This document shows, one piece after another, positions 1 through 5,581 of a stretch of 18,450 nt of DNA. The stretch covers positions 1 to 18,450 of the forward strand of contig CAYHHR010000017.1 in NCBI GenBank assembly GCA_964356495.1, read 5' to 3'. A program made the position numbers and the translations under genes. Numbering within the stretch: position 1 is the stretch's first letter; each line of letters starts with the position of its first letter. Under the pieces are notes generated by a model. That model was not told the DNA's origin. It ran no database searches and saw only the letters and a program-made list of their open reading frames with translations. The stretch is from JAKANM01 sp964356495 (GTDB lineage: Bacteria > Patescibacteriota > Patescibacteriia > Magasanikbacterales > GWA2-37-8).

Positions 1-1753
1 TTATAAACTCCTGATTGCTTTTTTTTGCGAAAAATTCTAAAATCGACTTCGCTACCCTTTCACCAACGCCGTTAATTTTAAAAAGTTCTTCCTCATTCGC
101 CGCCATTAATTTTTCAAGCGTCAAAAAATGCCAAGCTAAATCTTCAGCCGTTTCTTCGCCTACATGAGTAATGCCGAGCGCGTTGATAAATTTTGCGAAG
201 GTAATATTTTTGGAATTCTGGATTGACGCCACCAAATTTCCGGCGGATTTTTCGGCAAAACGCTCCAAAGGTTCGAGATCTCCAACAGTCAGCGTAAATA
301 AATCCGCGGCGTCTTTCACCAATCCTGCCTGCACTAAATTTTCGACGATCTTCTCGCCGAGATGATCAATATCAAAAGATTTCTTGGAAACAAAATGAAT
401 AATCCGGCTAAGTTCCTGCGCAAAACAATTCGGATTTAAGCAATAGATTGCGACCGATTCCAACCCACCCCTACCCCGCCCAAGCGGGGACTGCTCACGC
501 TTGCCGACGTGACCACCGCAGAGCGGACACTGTTTCGGCAGACGGACAGACTTCTCCTCACCAGTACGCAATTTGTCGAGCACGCGCATAACTTTGGGGA
601 TGATGTCACCGGCTTTCTCCACCACCACGGTATCGCCGATCTTCACGCCAAGGCGCTGGATTTCATCAAAATTGTGCAATGTAGCGTGCGTCACCGTCGT
701 GCCGGCCAACTTCACCGGCTCCATCAGAGCCACCGGTGTCAGAGCGCCGGTACGGCCGATTTGCCAATAAACATCCTTAATTTTGGTCGTCTCCTGCTCA
801 GCCGGAAATTTAAAAGCGATCGCCCAGCGCGGCGCTTTGCCGGTGAAGCCGAGCAGGTCCTGATATTTTCTTTGGTTAACTTTAATGACGACGCCATCAA
901 TCCAAAACGGTTCGGAATTTTTCTTATGACCCCACTCCGCATAAAACTTAAAAATCTCGGCAAGAGTTTTGCAGACCCGCCAATTACCGTCAGTTTTAAA
1001 ACCTAGCTCCCTCAGCCTCAGAAGTTCTTTTTCCTGAGTCTCCGGAACATTAGCGCTCGAGATATCATAGGTAGTCAAAGAAAGTTTTCGCGCCGCGACA
1101 ATTTTCGGATCAAGCTGGCGAATGGTGCCGGCCGCGGCATTGCGCGGATTCGCGAACAGCGCCTCGCCGATTTTTTCTCTTTCTTTATTTATAGATACCA
1201 ACATGTTCCGCGACAGCCACACCTCGCCCTCGACGATAATATCGATTGGCTCTCGAAGGGTCAGCGGAACGCTTTCGATGGTTCGAATATTTTGAGTGAC
1301 ATTCTCGCCAACTTTTCCATCACCGCGCGTGGCGGCAGTAATAAGCGCGCCTTTTTCATAAGTTAGGACCATGTGCAGGCCGTCGATCTTAAGTTCGCAA
1401 ACATAACTCAGATCTTTCGGCCGCCCCCCAAGTTCCTTTTCTAAAATTTTCAAAATTCGCTCTTCCCAATCTTCGAGATCTTTTTCTTCAAAAGCGTCAT
1501 TGAACGACCACTGCGTCACCTGATGCACTACTTTCTCAAACTTTTCGAGCGGCACTCCAGCCACACGCTGGGTCGGCGAATCCGGCGTCACGATTTCCGG
1601 ATGCTGTGCCTCAATTTTTCGAAGTTCATCCATCAGACCATCATACATCGCGTCCGTTACCTCTGGGTCATTCAAAACGTGATAGCGATAGCGGAGATCG
1701 TCGATTTGTGAGCGAAGGCGTTTTACTTTGTTTTGGAGATCTTTGGGGATCAT
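1..1753 (-). CDS. ligA: NAD-dependent DNA ligase LigA, 3' end cut by window edge
   Basis: Seals nicks in duplex DNA using NAD+, in replication and repair. The frame is open from the ATG at 1753 down to base 1 with no stop (584 codons; E. coli LigA has 671), so the end of the HhH region and the BRCT domain lie outside. The N-terminal Ia domain (RYRYHVLNDPEVTDAMYD) comes first; the adenylation lysine is K122 in KIDG, followed by TRGDG. The OB fold and a four-cysteine zinc finger (C409, C412, C438, C443) follow, then HhH sequence (INALGITHVGEETAE, KINGVGERVAKS). The second and third zinc cysteines are 25 residues apart instead of about 14, because a palindromic repeat is inserted in the loop (bases 460-492). 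A promoter is visible at 1941-1969, which leaves a long leader containing repeat A. Identity is very secure. Confidence 0.97.
   Translation of the reverse strand, partial: MIPKDLQNKVKRLRSQIDDLRYRYHVLNDPEVTDAMYDGLMDELRKIEAQHPEIVTPDSPTQRVAGVPLEKFEKVVHQVTQWSFNDAFEEKDLEDWEERILKILEKELGGRPKDLSYVCELKIDGLHMVLTYEKGALITAATRGDGKVGENVTQNIRTIESVPLTLREPIDIIVEGEVWLSRNMLVSINKEREKIGEALFANPRNAAAGTIRQLDPKIVAARKLSLTTYDISSANVPETQEKELLRLRELGFKTDGNWRVCKTLAEIFKFYAEWGHKKNSEPFWIDGVVIKVNQRKYQDLLGFTGKAPRWAIAFKFPAEQETTKIKDVYWQIGRTGALTPVALMEPVKLAGTTVTHATLHNFDEIQRLGVKIGDTVVVEKAGDIIPKVMRVLDKLRTGEEKSVRLPKQCPLCGGHVGKREQSPLGRGRGGLESVAIYCLNPNCFAQELSRIIHFVSKKSFDIDHLGEKIVENLVQAGLVKDAADLFTLTVGDLEPLERFAEKSAGNLVASIQNSKNITFAKFINALGITHVGEETAEDLAWHFLTLEKLMAANEEELFKINGVGERVAKSILEFFAKKSNQEFI
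460..492 (-). repeat. REP-like palindrome inserted in frame in ligA zinc finger (copy G)
   Basis: A GC-rich hairpin, CCCCGC (474-479), loop CCAA, GCGGGG (484-489), is followed on the coding strand by a G-rich tail (GGGGTGGG). It encodes roughly QSPLGRGRGGLE, about residues 421-432, between the second and third zinc cysteines. The surplus over the E. coli spacing is 11 residues. The hairpin plus GGGGTGGG layout matches copies E (cysS) and F (dus), which suggests one family of half-elements. The boundaries are approximate because I have no uninterrupted homologue to compare. Confidence 0.7.
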
Positions 1754-1764
1754 ATGTTAAGCCA

Positions 1765-1872
1765 CCAATTTCTCTTCCTCCTATTAGGGGGAAGGCGAGG
1801 ATGGGGGTATTCGAACACACTTCGAACGCCGTCCAAATACCCCTCTCCTGCCCCTCCCCTAAAAGGGGAGGG
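1765..1872. repeat. REPIN-like palindrome pair, copy A (ligA leader)
   Basis: Two inverted arms, each with its own hairpin, surround a variable centre. The left arm starts with CCAATT and has hairpin TCCTCCTATTAGGGGGA. The right arm reads ATACCCCTCTCCTGCCCC and ends with hairpin CCCTCCCCTAAAAGGGGAGGG split over 1852-1872. The inner parts of the arms also pair (GGATGGGGGTAT with ATACCCCTCTCC). Copy B at 2255-2361 is almost identical in both arms but differs in the centre. The element lies 11 bases before the ligA start, inside the predicted ligA leader, so it would fold in the mRNA. Confidence 0.9.
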
Positions 1873-1940
1873 AGTAAATAAATGAAAAATTTGAAAAAAA
1901 GCCTTAAATAAGCGACAAAAATAAAATTATCCACAACCAA

Positions 1941-1969
1941 AGTATAGCAAGATCTTGACAAAGGGACAA
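1941..1969 (-). promoter_or_regulatory. Predicted promoter of ligA, overlapping the ncRNA promoter
   Basis: On the minus strand TTGTCC (1969-1964), a 17-base spacer and TATACT (1946-1941) form a plausible sigma-70 promoter. The spacer contains the -35 box of the divergent ncRNA promoter, so one RNA polymerase would exclude the other. The predicted ligA leader is about 180 bases and includes repeat A. Confidence 0.6.
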
Positions 1970-1983
1970 GGATTTGCTAGAGT
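1955..1983 (+). promoter_or_regulatory. Consensus sigma-70 promoter of the ncRNA
   Basis: TTGACA (1955-1960), 17 bases, TAGAGT (1978-1983). The start point should be near 1990. A short inverted repeat GAGTA/TACTC (1980-1993) covers the -10 box and the start and could be an operator. Confidence 0.8.
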
Positions 1984-1989
1984 AACGCT

Positions 1990-2242
1990 ACTCAAATTAT
2001 GTTATTTTTGCGGAGAAACAAAGGGAGACACCGAGAGAGTGTCCGCCGCATCCGTTGGGCAGCTACCTGATGGATCCCTGTACCTTAAGCGGAGTGAAAC
2101 AAAGGGATACCCTTTACAGGGTACACCGCATCTGTTCGGCCTAGCAACCGACGGACTCCCCTTTTTTGGAGGTGGGTGGTCTCAGTACGACCATCCACCT
2201 CCCACCCCAATTTCTATATCGTCCCCAATCGGGGATTTTTTT
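1990..2242 (+). ncRNA. Structured ncRNA with two tandem pseudoknot-like units, family not recognised
   Basis: A transcript bounded by a consensus promoter and an intrinsic terminator, with no convincing protein frame. Unit 1 (2010-2079) pairs GCGG 2010-2013 with CCGC 2046-2049 around hairpin GACAC/GTGTC (2027-2043). A second hairpin follows, TCCGTTGGG 2051-2059 with CCTGATGGA 2066-2074. AGGGA 2022-2026 can pair with TCCCT 2075-2079, giving a pseudoknot. Unit 2 (2089-2160) repeats this plan: GCGG 2089-2092 with CCGC 2126-2129, inner hairpin TACCCT/AGGGTA (2108-2123), 3' hairpin 2131-2155, and GGGA 2104-2107 with TCCC 2157-2160. The inner hairpins differ in sequence but keep pairing. Both units share GCGGAG, AAACAAAGGGA and CCGCATC. 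A 14-bp hairpin (2168-2202) and the terminator follow. It does not show the signatures I know for RNase P, tmRNA, SRP or glycine-riboswitch RNA. The function is unknown. Confidence 0.8.
2222..2242 (+). terminator. Intrinsic terminator of the ncRNA
   Basis: Stem TCCCC (2222-2226), loop AATC, GGGGA (2231-2235), followed by seven T (2236-2242) and, after one G, five more T. Confidence 0.85.
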
Positions 2243-2254
2243 GTTTTTCGATAA

Positions 2255-2361
2255 CCAATTTCTCTTCCCCCTATTAGGGGGAAGGCGAGGATGGGGGTAT
2301 CTCCACGAACTCTGAACGTCCGCGAATACCCCTCTCCTGCCCCTCCCCTAAAAGGGGAGGG
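2255..2361. repeat. REPIN-like palindrome pair, copy B
   Basis: The same architecture as copy A: CCAATT edge, left hairpin TTCCCCCTATTAGGGGGAA, G-rich arm ending GGATGGGGGTAT, a variable centre of about 25 bases, then the C-rich arm ATACCCCTCTCCTGCCCC with terminal hairpin CCCTCCCCTTTTAGGGGAGGG (as read on the minus strand). Its right end overlaps the prepilin peptidase gene by 14 bases and provides that gene's stop codon (TAG at 2350-2348). Confidence 0.9.
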
Positions 2362-3139
2362 AAATTAATGAGAGATACCACTTCACAATCTCACTCCCCC
2401 AAAGTAGAGTCACTAGAGTCCCAATAGAAAGAAAAGTTCCAAGCGGAATTCGCGAACCCATCGATTTCTTCCCAAACAAGATAAGTCCGACCGAAACAAT
2501 CGCTCCGATAACATAACTTACAAATAGCCCCACTAAAATACTCGGCCAACCAAGCAACACCCCCATCATGAGCCCAAGGTGCATATCCCCGCCTCCTATC
2601 CACTTTCCTTTTGAAACTAAATATTGGAGCAAGAAAAATCCCCCGCCTGCTAACGCCCCGAGCAGAAGCGAAGTAAAATTAAATCCAAAATATTTTAGGT
2701 TCATAATTGCGGCGATGGCCGCCCCGAGCCAAGTCACTCCGAGGACGATCTCGCCATATTTCGCGTCGTAAACAAAAATCACGACCAGGAGGGCGGCAAA
2801 AAACAAATCGCGAAACATACGCACCGGCGCAACCCCAGCATTAACGTCGATCATCGCCAAAAAAAGAAACAATGACGCCGTCGCAAACTCCACAAAAAAA
2901 TACGACGATGGAATCTTTATTTTGCAAGTCCGACATTTGCCTCGCAGGGCCAAAAAACTAACCAGCGGAATATTTTCAAACCAAGCCAAATATCGGCTGC
3001 AATTCACGCACATGCTTCTCCCGAGAAAAACATATTTCCCCTCATGTATCCTCCACATCCAGGAATTCAAATAACTGCCCAGGACAAGGCCCAGAGCAAA
3101 AATAAACGAATACACGAGCCATGATTCAATTGCGAACAT
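2348..3139 (-). CDS. pilD: Type IV prepilin leader peptidase (A24 family)
   Basis: Membrane aspartyl protease that cleaves the leader of type IV prepilins and, in the bifunctional form, N-methylates the new N-terminus. At 263 aa it has the usual length. The N-terminal helix is followed by the cytosolic domain with two cysteine pairs (C44/C47, C69/C72). The predicted catalytic aspartates are D125 (VYDAKYGE) and D185 in GGGDMHLGLMMG. Several hydrophobic helices follow. The substrate is probably the pilin encoded just upstream (3244-3696). The last residues (about SLPF) and the TAG stop derive from repeat copy B, so the original C-terminus was probably slightly different. An extended -10 box lies 21 bases before the start. 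The assignment is secure. Confidence 0.95.
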   Translation of the reverse strand: MFAIESWLVYSFIFALGLVLGSYLNSWMWRIHEGKYVFLGRSMCVNCSRYLAWFENIPLVSFLALRGKCRTCKIKIPSSYFFVEFATASLFLFLAMIDVNAGVAPVRMFRDLFFAALLVVIFVYDAKYGEIVLGVTWLGAAIAAIMNLKYFGFNFTSLLLGALAGGGFFLLQYLVSKGKWIGGGDMHLGLMMGVLLGWPSILVGLFVSYVIGAIVSVGLILFGKKSMGSRIPLGTFLSIGTLVTLLWGSEIVKWYLSLISLPF

Positions 3140-3159
3140 AGATATCTACTTTACATCTT

Positions 3160-3168
3160 ATTATAACA
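3160..3168 (-). promoter_or_regulatory. Extended -10 promoter of pilD
   Basis: On the minus strand TGT precedes TATAAT (3165-3160). No good -35 box is seen, as expected for an extended -10 promoter. The start would be near 3153, giving a leader of about 14 bases. It sits directly after the pilin terminator. Confidence 0.55.
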
Positions 3169-3174
3169 TCCAAA

Positions 3175-3213
3175 CAACAAAAACCAAAACCCCCCACCAA
3201 TTTTGGTGAGGGG
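3175..3213 (-). terminator. Intrinsic terminator of the pilin gene
   Basis: On the minus strand CCCCTCACCA pairs with TGGTGGGG (3213 to 3190) and is followed by TTTTGGTTTTTG. It isolates the pilin transcript from pilD. Confidence 0.8.
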
Positions 3214-3243
3214 CAACTTTTCAAAAAGTTTTTTACGATCAGA

Positions 3244-3696
3244 CTATGGTCCGACTCCGGCGCTGATACCGGATTGGTTCAAGTGAACCGCTCCTGGTCC
3301 GAGAGTGTTAACCGTGCCTTCCAAAGAGGCATTGATATAGTAGGTGTTTGAAGCCGCTGTATATGTATAGACGTTAGGACTTGCATTCGTTGGATCAAGT
3401 GGAACGGTGCCCATGTAGGCGCTCGCGCACCCCGTGGCTCCCCATCCGCCGCTGCCCAAACATGCGTAGCTGCCGCTTCCTAAAGATACAGCCGTACCCG
3501 TTGGATACGCGTTTTTGTCTGTATAATACAACTCAAGGGCTGTCTGCACCTGCTTGAGGTCTGACATGCGCTTGGCGTCTCTAGCCTTCGTACGGGCGTT
3601 GCCAAGAGCAACTACCGCGAGAGTGGACAAAAGACCGATAATCGCAATCACGACCAAGAGTTCAATCAACGTAAAACCTTGTTTTTTAATTTTCAT
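3244..3696 (-). CDS. Type IV pilin-like protein
   Basis: A structural subunit of a type IV pilus or pseudopilus. The class III leader MKIKKQG is cut before F8 (GFTLIELLVVIAIIGLL), and E12 is the conserved fifth residue of the mature protein. The first helix continues through ARTKARDAKRMSDLKQVQTALELYYTDKNAYPT, typical of GspG/PilA-like proteins in Patescibacteria. A glycine- and serine-rich globular part has one cysteine pair (CLGSGGWGATGC) that may form a disulfide loop. At 150 aa its size is normal. A strong Shine-Dalgarno (GGGGGTGA) lies just before the ATG, unlike most genes here, suggesting high expression. It has its own terminator. PilD next door is the likely processing enzyme. Confidence 0.93.
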   Translation of the reverse strand: MKIKKQGFTLIELLVVIAIIGLLSTLAVVALGNARTKARDAKRMSDLKQVQTALELYYTDKNAYPTGTAVSLGSGSYACLGSGGWGATGCASAYMGTVPLDPTNASPNVYTYTAASNTYYINASLEGTVNTLGPGAVHLNQSGISAGVGP

Positions 3697-3700
3697 ATGT

Positions 3701-3719
3701 CACCCCCTTTCAAAGTATA
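3701..3719 (-). promoter_or_regulatory. -10 box and strong ribosome binding site of the pilin gene
   Basis: On the minus strand TATACT (3719-3714) is followed by AAAGGGGGTGA and then ATG at 3696. The predicted start point is close to the Shine-Dalgarno, so the leader would be very short. No clear -35 box is visible. Confidence 0.5.
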
Positions 3720-3763
3720 AATCATAATATTTTTACTATTTATTACCAATGTTTATCCTTGCT

Positions 3764-4144
3764 TCAGATGTGGAGGATTTTCCTAACTTTCTCAACAATT
3801 TCCGATGGCTTGAAATGCGCCTTAATCAGATAATCAACCGCGCCGGCGGCGAGCGCTTTATCGACATCGTCTTTCTGACCCAAATTTGTGAGCATAATAA
3901 CCGGTATATCTTTTAACTCTTCGTCTGCCTTGAGGAGCGCCAAGACCGAAAAACCATCCCGCTTCGGCAACAAAATATCCAGAAGAATAATGTCCGGCTT
4001 TTTTTTCTTGGCCTCAGGCAGAACTTTGTCGCCATTGTCTACGGCACTAATTTTAAACCCCTCCATTTCAAATTTCTTCTGATAAATACTGGCAAGAAAC
4101 ACATCGTCCTCTACCAATAAAACGTGAACTGATTTTGGGTCCAT
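3764..4144 (-). CDS. Stand-alone CheY-like response regulator receiver
   Basis: A single receiver domain of 126 aa with no output domain. The acidic pocket is E12-D13-D14, the phosphoacceptor is D56 (LLDILLP), the switch residue is T86 (MLTN) and the conserved lysine is K108 (LIKAHF). It lies between pilM and the pilin gene on the same strand, so it probably adjusts pilus assembly or motility, in the manner of PilG/PilH-type regulators, by protein contact rather than DNA binding. No histidine kinase is encoded in this window. The pilus link is inferred from position; the domain is certain. Confidence 0.93.
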   Translation of the reverse strand: MDPKSVHVLLVEDDVFLASIYQKKFEMEGFKISAVDNGDKVLPEAKKKKPDIILLDILLPKRDGFSVLALLKADEELKDIPVIMLTNLGQKDDVDKALAAGAVDYLIKAHFKPSEIVEKVRKILHI

Positions 4145-4247
4145 ATTCGAAATGAGTGAGAGAAATGAAAATTTATTTGAATTTCCGAACGAATGAGAAT
4201 ATATGCGGCAACGCCCCTATAAAAAATATTAAATAAACTTTTGGAAA

Positions 4248-5408
4248 TTATAACACATTTCTGAGAGCAAGGCCAATAGCAACAGAAAGGCGCGGCGCGA
4301 TCGAGTGCAGTACCGGTTTCAAACCTTCCTGGTAAACAACTCTACCCCACGGATCGCCAACATAACATTTCAACTTGAACTTTTCGCCAATCCTCTCGGC
4401 GAGGTAAGGAAAAAATGCCGAACCGCCGGTGAGAACAATCTTCTCCGGACGCCTGCCTTGATTGCTGCTCTGCCGCATGTAAAGCTCCAGGCTGTACTCG
4501 ATTTCTTTAATTATCGGATCGATAATCGGATCAAACAGAGACAGGAAAGCATCGCGCGAGATCAAAGAATTTTGCTTCTGCTCAAGAATGTGAGTGAAGA
4601 GATCCCGCTTCATCTGCTCGACTAAGGATATCTCCACGCCAAGAACCTGAGCGATAATTTGGTTGATGCGACCGCCGCCCAGCTCGATACTATGATGCGT
4701 GATCGGAAGCGCCTGCTCAACAATAAAAAAGTTGGTGCGATCGGCGCCGATATCGATCAGCATGGAGGGTGAAGAATCACGGCCGAGGAGGGCGCGGGTG
4801 AGAGCGATAGATTCCGGCTCGAGCGAATCAAGCTGAAGCCCGGCCATCTTAAAAACTTTAGTATAAAAAACTACCAAGGCGCGCGGCGCGGCGTTTACGA
4901 GTACGCGCTGTTCTTGATCAGTACCATCCCCTTTCTTCGGCATGACCTCATACTCTATAGCCATTTCCTCGAGCGGATATGGCAATAATTTTTTAATCTC
5001 CGCGTTCAAAATCCGGCCGAATTCGTCCTTCTTGACAATCGGCAACGTGACCATCGCGTGGAAAACCGAGGAAACCGGCAAACTCACCACCGCCACCTTG
5101 CTGACCGTCTTGGCTTCACGGCAGACCGCGCTAATAAGGGAGCTAAAATTCTGGACCTGCGCTTCGTCTATCTGGAATATTGGCTGTTGCTTGGTAATTT
5201 TCTCTCCGGAAAGCGATCGGCTGCCCGGCAAAATTTCTTCCGGAGCGACTTCCTTTTTCTGAAGTAATTGATGAATATTGTGCGCTTCGCGCGTTAAGCC
5301 GTACGTAAAAAGAACGGGACGGTTTTTTTCCTTCCTGAGTTCGACGATCTTGATTCCGCCCGCGCCGATGTCAATTCCTAGATACGCGTCTGGCTTTTTG
5401 AAAAACAT
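4248..5408 (-). CDS. pilM: Type IV pilus assembly protein PilM
   Basis: Cytoplasmic actin-like (FtsA-fold) ATP-binding protein that connects the pilus assembly platform (PilN/PilO) with the motor. At 386 aa it shows phosphate-1 motif GIDIGAGGIK (11-20), the family signature KKLLPYPLEEMAIEYEV (about 139-155), phosphate-2 motif DIGADRTNFFIV (219-230), GGGR, and adenosine motif LTGGSAFFPYLAERIGE near the C-terminus. Residues about 41-85 form a longer linker than I expect for the family, without a recognisable domain. pilN and pilO do not follow, so the pilus genes are scattered. The start codon lies 6 bases after a -10 box, so the mRNA is probably leaderless. Confidence 0.94.
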   Translation of the reverse strand: MFFKKPDAYLGIDIGAGGIKIVELRKEKNRPVLFTYGLTREAHNIHQLLQKKEVAPEEILPGSRSLSGEKITKQQPIFQIDEAQVQNFSSLISAVCREAKTVSKVAVVSLPVSSVFHAMVTLPIVKKDEFGRILNAEIKKLLPYPLEEMAIEYEVMPKKGDGTDQEQRVLVNAAPRALVVFYTKVFKMAGLQLDSLEPESIALTRALLGRDSSPSMLIDIGADRTNFFIVEQALPITHHSIELGGGRINQIIAQVLGVEISLVEQMKRDLFTHILEQKQNSLISRDAFLSLFDPIIDPIIKEIEYSLELYMRQSSNQGRRPEKIVLTGGSAFFPYLAERIGEKFKLKCYVGDPWGRVVYQEGLKPVLHSIAPRLSVAIGLALRNVL

Positions 5409-5414
5409 AATAGT

Positions 5415-5423
5415 AGTATAGCA
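5415..5423 (-). promoter_or_regulatory. Extended -10 promoter giving a leaderless pilM mRNA
   Basis: On the minus strand TGC precedes TATACT (5420-5415); the ATG begins at 5408, about where transcription should start. No Shine-Dalgarno could be present in such an mRNA. Confidence 0.6.
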
Positions 5424-5451
5424 AAAAATGGTTAAGCATACTATAGAGGTG

Positions 5452-5480
5452 TTGATAACTATTGATTTTTAAGATATAAT
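5452..5480 (+). promoter_or_regulatory. Sigma-70 promoter of cysS
   Basis: TTGATA (5452-5457), 17 bases, TATAAT (5475-5480). The predicted start near 5487 gives a leader of about 95 bases made almost entirely of the inverted repeat at 5491-5575. Confidence 0.75.
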
Positions 5481-5490
5481 GACCAAAGAA

Positions 5491-5575
5491 AATCCAAGCC
5501 TCAATGACCAATGACCAATTTTGAAAATTGTTATTTGGGATTTGATTGGTCATTGGGACTTGGTCATTGGGATTT
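5491..5575. repeat. AT-rich inverted repeat (TTGGTCATTGGGATTT family) in the cysS leader
   Basis: The left arm (CCTCAATGACCAATGACCAA) and right arm (TTGGTCATTGGG, occurring around 5550-5575) are inverted copies, with the unit ATTGGTCATTGGGA partly repeated within the arm. A related fragment, ATTGGACATTGGGATTTGGG, lies upstream of the tRNA at 14301. This family is distinct from the GC-rich REP-like elements. Confidence 0.75.
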
Positions 5576-5581
5576 AAAATT

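Noticed and set aside
2066..2100. Hammerhead ribozyme resemblance (CTGATGGA followed by GAAAC)
   Set aside because: The core would need CUGAUGA and a stem between the two motifs; there is an extra G and the intervening bases do not pair as stem II.
2010..2160. Type III toxin-antitoxin antitoxin RNA (tandem pseudoknots)
   Set aside because: ToxI repeats are about 35 bases and are followed by a ToxN-like gene on the same strand; here the units are about 70 bases and no such gene follows.
1955..2254. An open frame of 99 codons through the ncRNA
   Set aside because: It starts with TTG inside the -35 box, lacks a ribosome site, shows no protein-like composition, and the RNA pairings explain the sequence better.
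1765..2361. CRISPR array
   Set aside because: Only two copies, each an inverted pair of hairpins over 100 bases long, with no regular spacers and no cas genes.
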